Below, in pieces: positions 45,172 through 53,779 of a stretch of DNA of 64,000 nucleotides. The stretch comes from Pseudomonas fluorescens. GTDB lineage: Bacteria; Pseudomonadota; Gammaproteobacteria; Pseudomonadales; Pseudomonadaceae. The stretch's first letter is position 1. The number at the start of each line of letters is the position of its first letter. The translations under genes were made by a program, and so were the position numbers. The stretch is from positions 38,497 through 102,496 of the forward strand of contig NZ_LACC01000030.1 in NCBI RefSeq assembly GCF_000967965.1. Reading direction: 5' to 3'. The notes beneath the pieces were generated by a model, which did no database searches, was not told the DNA's origin, and saw only the letters and a program-made list of their open reading frames with translations.

Positions 45172-47595
45172 TTAGAACCCGACACTGGCCTGCACAAAGA
45201 ACGTGCGCGGCGCACCGACGTACATCCCCGAGTTGTTGTCGCTGGAACGGGTGAAGTACTGCTTGTCGAAGATGTTTTTCACCCGCGCCCCCAGTTTCAG
45301 GTTCGACACCTGCGGACCGAAGTCATAGCCGCCACGCACGTTCCAGGTCACGTAACCCGGAATGTCACCGAACTGCCCGTCGGCGGTGCCTTCGGTGATG
45401 TAGTTGCCGTTGAAGCTGCCATCGGCGTTCACGCCGGTGCCCGGCGAGCGCTGCTTGGACTGGGCGAACGCATCGACGTTATAAGTCCAGCGGTTGATGT
45501 CGTAACGCAGGCCGGCAGTGGCCACCTGACGGGAATAGAACGGCAGGTCACGCCCCTTGAAGCCCGGGATCTCGCCTTCGTAGGTGGCGCGGGTGTAGGT
45601 GAAGCCGGCGTTGGCGGTCAGGCCGTCAAGGCGTGGGTCCAGCGCGGCCAGATCGTAGTGCACCGAGGTTTCGATGCCCTGGTGCTTGGTCGCGCCGAGG
45701 TTGGTCCAGCCCACATCGTTGCTGATGTATTGCAGTTCGTCGTCGAAGTCGATGTAGAACAGCGTCACCTCCCCGCCCCACACGTCATCGTTGTAGCGCG
45801 TACCGATTTCGTAGGTCTTGGCCTTTTCCGGCTCCAGGCCGTTGGCGGGCTCATTACCGATACCGCCCTGCCCCAATTGGAAATACTGCAGCGCGCCGAA
45901 CGAGGTTTCGTAGTTGGCGAACAGTTTCCACGCATCGGACATGTGATACATCACGCTCAAGGCCGGCAGCGGTTCGTTACTTTCGATGCTGCGTTTTTTC
46001 TCCGGCACCCGTTTACCGGCGTTATCGAGCACCGGGCGGTCGTGCCAGTCGGTGCTGATGTGCTCGAAGCGAATGCCCGGGGTGACGGTCCAGTTGCCAA
46101 CGTCGATCTTGTTGTCGACGTAGACCGAATTGGCCTCGGTTCCACCGGTGCGGTCCTGATAGACATGGCCGTCCGCCCCCGGACGCACGACCGGCTGGTT
46201 GTTGACCAGCGCCACTCGGCTGGCCTCTTCGTGCATGGCCTCTTTCAGATAGCGATAACCGACGCTGACTTCCTGGGTGGTCGGGCCGACATCGAAGACA
46301 TGGGACACCCGTGGCTCGATGCCGAAGGTGTAGTAGCTGCGCGGATAGGAGTTGAGTGTGCTCAGGTCCCGCGAGGCGATGGTGCTGCCACGGAAACTGT
46401 CGGTGTAGTAGGTCAGCACTTCGGCCTGGGTGCGATCGTCGATCTGCCGCGCCCACTTGAACGACACATCCTTGCGGCGGCCGCTGAAGTTGTCGTAGTC
46501 GCGCACCGACTGGAACGGGTCGGCGTCGTATTGCGCCTGGTTCAGGCCGCCGGGCATGTCGGCCTTGGCGTCGTAGTAGTGGAAATTGAGGCTGAAATCG
46601 TCGACATCGGTCGGCGCCCAATGGGTCTTGAGGATCACATCGTCGATGTCGTTGCCGTTGTTGCTTTCACGGTAACCGTTGCCGTTCACCCCGGAGTACA
46701 ACAGCGCCACGCCCATGCCGTTGTCGGCGGTGCCGCCCATGAACGCAGTGTCGATGTGCTTCCAGCCACCGTGCTGCGAGGTTTCCAGGGTGGTGCCGAT
46801 TTCAGCCGAGGCTTTTTCCGGGATCGCACGGGTCACGAAGTTGATCACGCCGCCGACGTTTTGTGGTCCGTAGCGAACGGAGCCAGCACCGCGTACCACG
46901 TCGATGCTGTCGAGGTTGCCGGAGGAAATCGGCGCCATGGACAGTTGTGGCTGACCGTAAGGAGCGAACGCCGCCGGGATGCCGTCGATCAGCACAGTGG
47001 AGCGTGGCGACAGGCGCGAAGTCAGGCCGCGCACGCCGACGTTGAGGGAAATGTCGCTGCCACCGGTGCCGTTGGCGTCCTGCACTTGCACGCCCGGGAC
47101 GCGTTTGAGTACATCGCCGACGTTCATCGCGCCCTGCTCGACCATGGCTTCGCGGCGCACCACCGTTCGTGCGCCGGGGTGGTTCTGCACCACGGCGGCA
47201 TCGGCATCACCGAGCCAGTCGCCGACCACCTTGATGTCAGTCACGCCCAGTTCCAGTGGGCCGTTGGCCGCCGAAGTCGGCGCCGGCATCAATGTCACTG
47301 AACCTTCATCGATCTGGTATTGCAGGTCGCTGCCTTGCAGCAACTGGCGCAGCGCGTCTTCCGGGGAAAGGTTGCCATCCACCGCCGGGGCCTGCTTGCC
47401 GGCAACCAGTTCAGGGCTGAAGAACACCTGAAGCGAGGTTTGCTGGCCCAACTGACTCAGGGCTTGTCCCAAAGGTTGCGCCGGGATGCGGATGCCGTCG
47501 GCGGCAAAGGCCTGGGGCAGCGCAATACTGACCGCCAGCGCGAGGGCCAGCGGCAACCAGGGGAGTTTGTTGTTTTTAGCGGTGGAGTTTTTCAC
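45172..47595 (-). CDS. fecA: TonB-dependent transducer, FecA-like ferric-siderophore receptor
   Basis: 807 residues. A signal peptide (about 1-31) is followed by an STN signalling domain (about 35-105: IRIPAQPLGQALSQLGQQTSLQVFFSPELVAG) that contacts the FecR-type regulator. Then come the TonB-dependent plug (GDVLKRVPGVQVQD, GVRGLTSRLSPRSTVLIDGIP) and a 22-strand barrel ending with aromatic GF. The order FecI-FecR-FecA on one strand is the classic cell-surface signalling cassette. Resemblance to the Pseudomonas FecA type suggests ferric citrate, but the ligand cannot be proven. Confidence 0.83.
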   Translation of the reverse strand: MKNSTAKNNKLPWLPLALALAVSIALPQAFAADGIRIPAQPLGQALSQLGQQTSLQVFFSPELVAGKQAPAVDGNLSPEDALRQLLQGSDLQYQIDEGSVTLMPAPTSAANGPLELGVTDIKVVGDWLGDADAAVVQNHPGARTVVRREAMVEQGAMNVGDVLKRVPGVQVQDANGTGGSDISLNVGVRGLTSRLSPRSTVLIDGIPAAFAPYGQPQLSMAPISSGNLDSIDVVRGAGSVRYGPQNVGGVINFVTRAIPEKASAEIGTTLETSQHGGWKHIDTAFMGGTADNGMGVALLYSGVNGNGYRESNNGNDIDDVILKTHWAPTDVDDFSLNFHYYDAKADMPGGLNQAQYDADPFQSVRDYDNFSGRRKDVSFKWARQIDDRTQAEVLTYYTDSFRGSTIASRDLSTLNSYPRSYYTFGIEPRVSHVFDVGPTTQEVSVGYRYLKEAMHEEASRVALVNNQPVVRPGADGHVYQDRTGGTEANSVYVDNKIDVGNWTVTPGIRFEHISTDWHDRPVLDNAGKRVPEKKRSIESNEPLPALSVMYHMSDAWKLFANYETSFGALQYFQLGQGGIGNEPANGLEPEKAKTYEIGTRYNDDVWGGEVTLFYIDFDDELQYISNDVGWTNLGATKHQGIETSVHYDLAALDPRLDGLTANAGFTYTRATYEGEIPGFKGRDLPFYSRQVATAGLRYDINRWTYNVDAFAQSKQRSPGTGVNADGSFNGNYITEGTADGQFGDIPGYVTWNVRGGYDFGPQVSNLKLGARVKNIFDKQYFTRSSDNNSGMYVGAPRTFFVQASVGF

Positions 47596-47693
47596 GTCGA
47601 ACGTAATCCTGAGGATCGCAAGAGTGTGCGCTTGTTAATGCAAACCAGTTGCAGTTGAACAGGAAGACGATGAACTCGAAAAAAACCTGAATT

Positions 47694-48677
47694 TTATTTT
47701 GAAATTATTTCCTGGCTGCCATCGCCAAGGGTGCGCACGGCCACTGGCAGGATGCTCGGCAAGGCCTTGAGCAGCGCGTCGGTGTTGTCGGACTTGAACA
47801 CGCTGGTCAGGCGCAGATCGCCCACCGCTGCGTTGGCGACCTTGAGCGGCTTATCGCGATAACGCGAGACCTGCTCGGCGACTTCGGCCAGGCTGGCGTT
47901 GTTGAACACCAGTTTGCCGCTGCGCCAGGCGGTCATTTCCGCCGGGTTGACGGCGTAGGCGGCGGCAACTTTGCCCTGGGCATCGACGTGGGTGCCAAGG
48001 CCTGCCGTGAGATTGATGAAATCGTTATCGGCGGCATCGCGCCCTTGAACCTTGACGGTGCCCTGCTCCACCACCACTCGGGTTTCGCTGGCGCCATGGC
48101 GCACGTCGAATCGGGTGCCGGTGACCGTGACCTTGCCGCTGCCCGCCTCGACCACAAAGGGTCGGCTGGTGTCGTGCTCGACGCTGAACATCGCTTCGCC
48201 TTCGGTCAGCTCAACGTTGCGTTGATCCTTTTCAAAGCGCACCTGGATCCGGCTGCGGCTATCCAGATCCACCACCGAGCCGTCCGGCAACGCCACATGG
48301 CGACGCTCATTCAGGGCCGTTGAAAACTCGGAAGTGTAAGGCGCCGGATGATTCAAGCCGCTGAACCAGCCCAGGCCAAGCGCCACCGCGAGCACGCTGG
48401 CGGCCACCGCATAGCGCAACACCGGACGACGCTTTTTCAGGGCTGACGAGGTTTCACACAGGGCCCGCAAACGCGCCGCCGGCACCAGGTCGGCGGCGCT
48501 CCACAAGCCCTGGAGCACTTCGAATTCGTTTCGGTGTTGAGGGTGTTCGTCCAGCCAGAGCTGGAACTGGCGCCGCATTTCGACATCCGCAACAGGCTCC
48601 TGCAAACGCACAAACCACTGCGCCGCGTCATCGCGAACCCCTGTCTGCCCGCACGCGCAATCACGAGTATCCATCAT
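47694..48677 (-). CDS. fecR: FecR-type anti-sigma/transmembrane regulator
   Basis: 327 residues. The N-terminal DUF4880-like cytoplasmic region (about 1-75: DDAAQWFVRLQEPV and EMRRQFQLWLDEHPQHRNEFE) binds the sigma factor. One membrane helix (about 87-105) follows, then a periplasmic FecR domain (about 120-215) and a C-terminal secretin/STN-like segment (MTAWRSGKLVFNNASLAEVAEQVSRY). AGGAAC lies before ATG 48677. It relays the signal of the loaded receptor from the periplasm to FecI. Stop is 98 bp before fecA. Confidence 0.87.
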   Translation of the reverse strand: MMDTRDCACGQTGVRDDAAQWFVRLQEPVADVEMRRQFQLWLDEHPQHRNEFEVLQGLWSAADLVPAARLRALCETSSALKKRRPVLRYAVAASVLAVALGLGWFSGLNHPAPYTSEFSTALNERRHVALPDGSVVDLDSRSRIQVRFEKDQRNVELTEGEAMFSVEHDTSRPFVVEAGSGKVTVTGTRFDVRHGASETRVVVEQGTVKVQGRDAADNDFINLTAGLGTHVDAQGKVAAAYAVNPAEMTAWRSGKLVFNNASLAEVAEQVSRYRDKPLKVANAAVGDLRLTSVFKSDNTDALLKALPSILPVAVRTLGDGSQEIISK

Positions 48678-48717
48678 GGAAGTTCCTGTTTGGCTGGGGA
48701 GGAGAAGGCGCGACCGG

Positions 48718-49218
48718 TCATGACTGCAACCCGTCCAGGCGATCGCGCAGATGCCGAAGCGTGCGGATCATATACTTTTCCACCATGTTCCTGGACAGCC
48801 CCAGGCGTTCGGCGATTTCGGCCTGGGTCAGACCCTCGATTTTCTGCCAGACAAACACCTTGCGACAGTTGACCGGCAGCTCGGTGAGCGCCCGCTCGAT
48901 GGAATCCGCCAGCTGGATCGCGTGCATGAAATGCTCCGGGTCGCCGATCGGCGACTCACTGAGATCGATCGCCTCCGACTCCATGGCCCCCCGCCGGTCC
49001 TCGCGCCGATAACCATCCACGGCGATGTTGCGTGCGGTCTGGTGCAAATACGCCCGAGGCTGTTGCACCACCGCCGAATCGGACTCAAGCACCCGCACGA
49101 AGGTATCGTGGGCCAGGTCCTCGGCCTGCTGACGATTCCTCAGGCGACGGGTCCAGGTACCAACCAACTCTTCGTAATGCTCGAAAAAGCCGTGTCTGCG
49201 GGGCAGCTTGAGGGTCAT
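48718..49218 (-). CDS. fecI: FecI-type ECF sigma factor
   Basis: 166 residues. Region 2 (about 15-75: YEELVGTWTRRLRNRQQAEDLAHDTFVRVLE) and region 4 (about 105-160: ELPVNCRKVFVWQKIEGLTQAEIAERLGLSRNMVEKYMIRTL) are both present. It directs polymerase to the receptor promoter. ATG 49218 was chosen; the longer frame to 49302 adds non-conserved residues. The AT-rich segment just upstream (GCATTACTATTC on the minus strand) might be part of a Fur site, but it matches weakly. The fecI stop is 40 bp before fecR. Confidence 0.9.
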   Translation of the reverse strand: MTLKLPRRHGFFEHYEELVGTWTRRLRNRQQAEDLAHDTFVRVLESDSAVVQQPRAYLHQTARNIAVDGYRREDRRGAMESEAIDLSESPIGDPEHFMHAIQLADSIERALTELPVNCRKVFVWQKIEGLTQAEIAERLGLSRNMVEKYMIRTLRHLRDRLDGLQS

Positions 49219-49367
49219 TGCGGCGTGCTGTGGAGACGGAGCGCGAATAGTAATGCGTCCTATTAACTTGAAGCAATGGTTTGCGTCTCCCGTACCGGGC
49301 ACTTTGTCCGCTTGCCATTGTGCATTTCGTCAGGAAAGCTGGATTGCGGCACGGAACCAAAGAAATC

Positions 49368-49390
49368 TGGCAGGCATTCAAATGCAGCCA
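49368..49390. promoter_or_regulatory. Imperfect palindrome upstream of the amine oxidase gene
   Basis: TGGC-AG-GCATT and AATGC-A-GCCA arms face each other at 49368-49390, 62 bp before the amine oxidase start. An outer inverted pair, GCACTTTGT (49299) and ACAAAGTGC (49404), encloses it. It could be an operator for FeaR or another regulator; inference only. Confidence 0.3.
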
Positions 49391-49451
49391 TTGACGGGTT
49401 GTAACAAAGTGCAGAAATGCCCGTAACCGGATTTTCCCCAGGAATTCCCAC

Positions 49452-51740
49452 ATGTTCAGCCCCAAAGCATCGCCCAAAAGAACACCGCTTGCCCGCCTGG
49501 CCCTGGCCATCACCTTGAGCACCCTCGGCCTGCCTTTCTGGGCGAACACTGCCCAGGCCCACGGCGGTCAAGCCGAAATGGTGCCGCTGCAAGCGGGCCT
49601 TGAGGAATTTGGCGCCACGGTGAAATGGGACGACTACGCCAATCTGTTCACCATTGCCAAGGACGGGGTCTACCTCAAGGTCAAGCCCGACAGCAAAGTG
49701 GCGATGCTCAACGGCAAGCGTATCGAGCTGACGGTGCCGGTGGTGTTCAAGGAACATACGGCGTTCATGTCCACCGACTTCATCAACCAGGTGTTCCAGT
49801 CCGGGCTGGACAAGACCTTCGTCGTCGAGACCCGCCCCAGCCCGCTCAACCCGCTGAGCGCAGCCGAAATCACCACGGCCGTGGACATCGTCAAGCAATC
49901 GGAAAACTACAAACCCGGTTTCCGCTTCACCGAAGTCTCGGTCAAGGAGCCGCCCAAGGATCAAGTGTGGAACTTCGTGTTCACCGGGCAGAACGTCACC
50001 CAGGCGCGTGAGGCCTCGATCGTGGTGCTCGACGGCAAGCACGTGATCGAAGCGCTGGTCGACCTCGACAAGAAAGAACTCAAGTCCTGGAAACCGATCG
50101 AAGGCGCCCACGGCATGGTCCTGCTGGACGATTTCGCCACGGTGCAGACGGTTGTGGAAACCAGCCCGGAGTACGCCCAGGCCCTGGCCAAGCGCGGCAT
50201 CAATGACGTGAAAAAGGTCGTGGCGACGCCGCTGACCGTCGGTTACTTCGACGGCAAGGACGGCCTGGCGCAAGACAAGCGCCTGCTGAAAATCGTCAGC
50301 TACCTCAACACCGACGACGGCAACTACTGGGCGCACCCGATCGAGGGCCTGGTGGCGATTGTCGACCTGGAACAGAAGAAGCTGATCAAGATCGAAGACG
50401 AAGCGCTCATCCCGGTGCCGATGAAACCGACGCCGTATGACGGTCGCGGCCGCCAGGGCGTCGCCGTCAAACCGCTGGAAATCATCGAGCCCGAGGGCAA
50501 GAACTACACCATCAGCGGCAATAGCATTCACTGGCAGAACTGGGACTTCCACGTTCGCCTCGACTCGCGGGTCGGCCCGATCCTGTCCACCGTCACTTAC
50601 GACGACAAGGGCAAGAAACGCAAGATCATGTACGAAGGCTCGCTGGGCGGCATGATCGTGCCTTACGGCGACCCCGACGTCGGCTGGTACTTCAAGGCCT
50701 ACCTCGACTCCGGCGACTACGGCATGGGCACCCTGACTTCACCGATTGCCCGTGGCAAAGACGCCCCGCAAAACGCCGTGCTGCTGGACGCCACCATCGC
50801 CGACTACACCGGCGCACCGACTGCGATCCCGCGCGCCATGGCGGTGTTCGAACGCTACGCCGGCCCGGAATACAAACACCAGGAAATGGGCCAGCCCAAC
50901 CTCAGCACCGAGCGTCGTGAACTGGTGGTGCGCTGGATCAGCACCGTGGGCAACTACGACTACATCTTCGACTGGGTCTTCCAGCAGAACGGCACCATCG
51001 GCATCGATGCCGGCGCCACCGGCATCGAAGCGGTCAAGGGCGTGAAATCGAAAACCATGCACGAAGACACCGCCAAGGAAGATACGCGCTACGGCACCCT
51101 GCTCGATCACAACATCGTCGGCACCACGCACCAGCACATCTACAACTTCCGCCTCGACATGGACGTGGACGGCGAGCAGAACTCACTGGTGGAAGTGAAC
51201 CCGGTGGTACTGCCCAACGACCGTGGCGGCCCGCGCACCAGCACCATGCAGACCGAAACCAAAGTAGTCGGCACCGAGCAACAGGCGGCGCAGAAATTCG
51301 ACCCGTCGACCGTGCGCCTGCTGACCAACTTCAGCAAGGAGAACAAGGTCGGCAACCCGGTTTCCTATCAGTTGATCCCGTACGCCGGTGGTACGCACCC
51401 GGTGGCCAAGGGCGCCAACTTCGGCCAGGACGAATGGCTCTATCATCGCCTGAGTTTCATGGACAAGCAGTTGTGGGTGACGCAATACAACCCAGAGGAA
51501 AAGTACCCGGAAGGCAAGTACCCAAACCGCTCGGACAAAGACTCGGGCCTGGGGCAGTTCACTCAGGACAACCACTCCATCGAGAACACCGACGATGTGG
51601 TCTGGCTGACCACCGGCACCACCCACATCGCCCGCGCCGAAGAGTGGCCGATCATGCCGACCGAGTGGGTACATGTGCTGTTGAAGCCGTGGAACTTCTT
51701 CGATGAAACGCCGACGCTGAACCTCAGCGCACCGAAGTAA
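49452..51740 (+). CDS. tynA: Periplasmic copper amine oxidase (TynA type)
   Basis: 762 residues, E. coli TynA length. A signal peptide (about 1-36, ending AQA) leads to the periplasm. An N-terminal Cu_amine_oxidN1 domain covers about 40-125. The catalytic domain has Asp419 in YLDSGDYG as base, Tyr502 in GNYDYIFDW (converted to topaquinone) and the copper ligands in THQHIYN plus a distal His. It oxidises aryl- or alkyl-amines such as 2-phenylethylamine and tyramine to aldehydes with H2O2 and ammonia. FeaR and the paa genes lie nearby. Divergent from fecI; no ribosome site is especially strong. Confidence 0.94.
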   Translation: MFSPKASPKRTPLARLALAITLSTLGLPFWANTAQAHGGQAEMVPLQAGLEEFGATVKWDDYANLFTIAKDGVYLKVKPDSKVAMLNGKRIELTVPVVFKEHTAFMSTDFINQVFQSGLDKTFVVETRPSPLNPLSAAEITTAVDIVKQSENYKPGFRFTEVSVKEPPKDQVWNFVFTGQNVTQAREASIVVLDGKHVIEALVDLDKKELKSWKPIEGAHGMVLLDDFATVQTVVETSPEYAQALAKRGINDVKKVVATPLTVGYFDGKDGLAQDKRLLKIVSYLNTDDGNYWAHPIEGLVAIVDLEQKKLIKIEDEALIPVPMKPTPYDGRGRQGVAVKPLEIIEPEGKNYTISGNSIHWQNWDFHVRLDSRVGPILSTVTYDDKGKKRKIMYEGSLGGMIVPYGDPDVGWYFKAYLDSGDYGMGTLTSPIARGKDAPQNAVLLDATIADYTGAPTAIPRAMAVFERYAGPEYKHQEMGQPNLSTERRELVVRWISTVGNYDYIFDWVFQQNGTIGIDAGATGIEAVKGVKSKTMHEDTAKEDTRYGTLLDHNIVGTTHQHIYNFRLDMDVDGEQNSLVEVNPVVLPNDRGGPRTSTMQTETKVVGTEQQAAQKFDPSTVRLLTNFSKENKVGNPVSYQLIPYAGGTHPVAKGANFGQDEWLYHRLSFMDKQLWVTQYNPEEKYPEGKYPNRSDKDSGLGQFTQDNHSIENTDDVVWLTTGTTHIARAEEWPIMPTEWVHVLLKPWNFFDETPTLNLSAPK

Positions 51741-51756
51741 ACAGGTCATACACAAC

Positions 51757-51792
51757 CCCTTGTAGGAGCGAGCTTGCTCGCTCCTACGGGGT
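51757..51792 (+). terminator. REP-type hairpin after the amine oxidase gene
   Basis: GTAGGAGCGAG-CTTG-CTCGCTCCTAC with flanking CCCC/GGGG, 16 bp after the stop, between convergent genes. Likely terminator of tynA and the cupredoxin gene; it is a single REP palindrome, not a pair. Confidence 0.6.
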
Positions 51793-51819
51793 TACATCGT
51801 CTTAAGGTGAACCATCCGC

Positions 51820-52128
51820 TTATTGGCTGACCACAATCTTCCCCAGCATCTGCGGATGCAGCGCACAAAAATACTCAAACTCCCCCGGCGTATTGAACAC
51901 CCAGGAATAACTGTCTCCGGTATCCAGCGCCCCGGAGCGAAACAGCTTGTGGGTTTCCGCCACCGTGTGCGGGATCTCGTCGTCGTTTACCCACGTGACT
52001 TTGGTGCCCAAGGCCACGGTCAGATCCTTGGGCCCGAACATGAATTCCTTGATATCGATTTTTACCTCATTAGCCCATACAGGCATCGACAGCATCAGGC
52101 AGGCAACGGCCAATAATCGCGCTTTCAT
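51820..52128 (-). CDS. Small exported cupredoxin (amicyanin/pseudoazurin-like)
   Basis: 102 residues with a signal peptide (about 1-19, ending VWA), mature protein about 83 residues. The blue-copper ligands are His54 (EIPHTV), Cys88, His91 and Met94 (FCALHPQM), so it binds one type 1 copper in the periplasm. It is the second gene after the metallophosphoesterase, whose stop lies 14 bp upstream. The pair is probably one operon. The MTEGTG upstream extension to 52146 is not used. It may carry electrons or copper for the neighbouring copper enzyme, but this is inference. Confidence 0.85.
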   Translation of the reverse strand: MKARLLAVACLMLSMPVWANEVKIDIKEFMFGPKDLTVALGTKVTWVNDDEIPHTVAETHKLFRSGALDTGDSYSWVFNTPGEFEYFCALHPQMLGKIVVSQ

Positions 52129-52142
52129 CCCAGTCCCCTCCG

Positions 52143-53111
52143 TCAAACCAGTGTCGAATCGATCAGCGCCAGTGGATGATCACCCTGGGTCGCTCGCACT
52201 TCGGTGACCCCCAAATAATTGCGCAGTTGATCAGCCGCCACGGTCATCGGCCCCGGCGTCGGCGCCGCGCCTGGTGCGGGTTGTGGATAAGCCGTGCCGC
52301 GAGCAGTGTGGAAGGTGATATTGCCTTCGACTTTCTGGATGACCTGATGGATGTGCCCGTTCAACACCGTTACCGAACCGTACTTGCGCAGCATGGCAAT
52401 CGCCTGATCGCCATCTTCGGTACCCCAGCCCCACGGCTGATAAACCGTCCACAACGGAATATGGGTAAACACCACGATGGGCGTGCTGCTGCTCACGGCT
52501 CGCAAGTCATCGGCCAGCCACGCCAGTTGATCGGCACCAAGGGTTGCTTCATGGCCGGCCTGGAAGTTGAAGACATTCACCAACGCAATGAAATGCACGC
52601 CGTGGTCATCGAAGCTGTACCAGCCATTGCCTTTGGTGCCCTTGCCGTAACGTTCCAGATAGAGCTTGCCGCCGCCTTCGTCGAGGGTGTCGTGCTCGCC
52701 CGGCACGTAGTGCACGGGGGACGGCAAGCCTTTGAGCAACTGGGCGGCGGTGTCGAACTCCTCGGCTTTGGACAGATGGGTAATATCGCCGGTATGCAGG
52801 ATCAACGACGGCCGTTTCGGCAGGGCAACGACTTTGTCTATAGCCACCTGCAAGGTCTTCAGAGGTTCCGGATTGGCCTCCTTGTTGAAACCAATGTGCG
52901 AGTCGCTAATCTGCACAAACTGGAACGTGCTGGCGAGTGCCTTGGGGTCGGTGACGTTACCCGCCTGATCCAGAGCGAAGGCCCTGGGAATACCGCCACT
53001 CAAGGCCCAGATCACGCCAGCCCCGGCCCATGCAGAGCACTTGAGCAGCGTTCGACGGTCAGGGTTCAACGGGCCGTCGGTACGTCGTTGGTGTTTTGAA
53101 TGAATGTCCAT
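52143..53111 (-). CDS. Tat-exported metallophosphoesterase
   Basis: 322 residues. The N terminus carries a twin-arginine motif (PDRRTLLK, about residues 18-24) and a hydrophobic stretch, so a folded enzyme is exported. Metal motifs: SDSH (Asp70, His72), TGD (Asp109), then GEHD at 138-141 where the family usually has GNHD, FTHIP and NGHIH. The Asn-to-Glu change at residue 139 affects a metal/phosphate-binding position. It leads the operon that also encodes the cupredoxin, and it faces the ECF sigma gene across a promoter region with mirror elements. Substrate unknown. Confidence 0.83.
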   Translation of the reverse strand: MDIHSKHQRRTDGPLNPDRRTLLKCSAWAGAGVIWALSGGIPRAFALDQAGNVTDPKALASTFQFVQISDSHIGFNKEANPEPLKTLQVAIDKVVALPKRPSLILHTGDITHLSKAEEFDTAAQLLKGLPSPVHYVPGEHDTLDEGGGKLYLERYGKGTKGNGWYSFDDHGVHFIALVNVFNFQAGHEATLGADQLAWLADDLRAVSSSTPIVVFTHIPLWTVYQPWGWGTEDGDQAIAMLRKYGSVTVLNGHIHQVIQKVEGNITFHTARGTAYPQPAPGAAPTPGPMTVAADQLRNYLGVTEVRATQGDHPLALIDSTLV

Positions 53112-53159
53112 CGGTAATCCCTCGCTGGAGAACTACAGTGATGTAGCTGACACGAGGTA

Positions 53160-53188
53160 AAAACCTGGCGGGACAGGTCTTTATTCCC
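53160..53188 (-). promoter_or_regulatory. Candidate ECF promoter for the metallophosphoesterase-cupredoxin genes
   Basis: On the minus strand, GGGAATAAA (53188-53180) is followed by exactly 15 bases and then GTTTTT (53164-53159 region), 49 bp before the metallophosphoesterase start. The same element with the same spacing occurs on the opposite strand ahead of the sigma gene, so both are probably recognised by the same ECF sigma. Confidence 0.55.
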
Positions 53189-53211
53189 TGTCGAAAATAT
53201 ATTTTTTCCTC

Positions 53212-53240
53212 GGGAATAAAACGCAACGCTTCACAGTTAT
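53212..53240 (+). promoter_or_regulatory. Candidate ECF promoter for the sigma/anti-sigma operon
   Basis: GGGAATAAA (53212-53220) is followed by 15 bases and GTTAT (53236-53240), 27 bp before the sigma-factor start. It mirrors the element on the other strand 23 bp away. The pair points to self-activation by the ECF sigma. Confidence 0.55.
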
Positions 53241-53266
53241 AGGGATGGGACAGTGCGGAAACCACT

Positions 53267-53779
53267 ATGACGCGATTTGAGGAACTGTTTGCGCCCCACC
53301 TGGACGCCGCCTACAACCTCGCGCGCTGGCTCACCGGCAACGACAGCGCCGCGCGCGATGTCGTGCAGGAAAGCGCCCTGCGGGCGTTCAGATTTTCGCA
53401 GCGCTTCGCCGACGGCAACGCCAAGGCCTGGTTCCTGACCATCGTGCGCAACGAAAGCTACACCTGGCTCAAGGCTTCGGCCGGCCACCATTGGGTCGCC
53501 ATCGGCGATGAACTCGCCGAAGACGACAAGGCGCTCAGCCACAGCCAGACCCCGGAACTGCTGGCCATCCACAGCGAAAATGCGGCGCTGATCCAGCAAG
53601 CCCTGTGCGCCCTGCCGCCGGCGTTTCGCGAGGTGATCGTGCTCAAGGAACTCGAAGACATGCCCTACAAGGACATCGCCCTGGTGGTCGACATCCCCAT
53701 CGGTACCGTCATGTCGAGGCTGGCCAGGGCTCGCGCCATGCTCACGCTCGAACTACTGAAGTTGTACGATCATGAATGA
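53267..53779 (+). CDS. ECF-family RNA polymerase sigma factor
   Basis: 170 residues, regions 2 and 4 only. Region 2 is at about 8-75 (LDAAYNLARWLTGNDSAARDVVQESALRAFRFSQRF) and region 4 at about 105-165 (LCALPPAFREVIVLKELEDMPYKDIALVVDIPIGTVMSRLARAR). Its last 8 bases overlap the anti-sigma gene. It probably drives its own operon and the divergent Tat-exported phosphoesterase and cupredoxin genes, because both promoters share one element. The trigger may be oxidative or metal stress given the zinc anti-sigma, but this is inference. Confidence 0.9.
   Translation: MTRFEELFAPHLDAAYNLARWLTGNDSAARDVVQESALRAFRFSQRFADGNAKAWFLTIVRNESYTWLKASAGHHWVAIGDELAEDDKALSHSQTPELLAIHSENAALIQQALCALPPAFREVIVLKELEDMPYKDIALVVDIPIGTVMSRLARARAMLTLELLKLYDHE

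Noticed and set aside
44908..47301. 797-codon plus-strand frame antisense to fecA
   Set aside because: It lies opposite a gene with clear TonB-dependent-receptor domains, has no recognisable motif and reflects the high GC at third positions.
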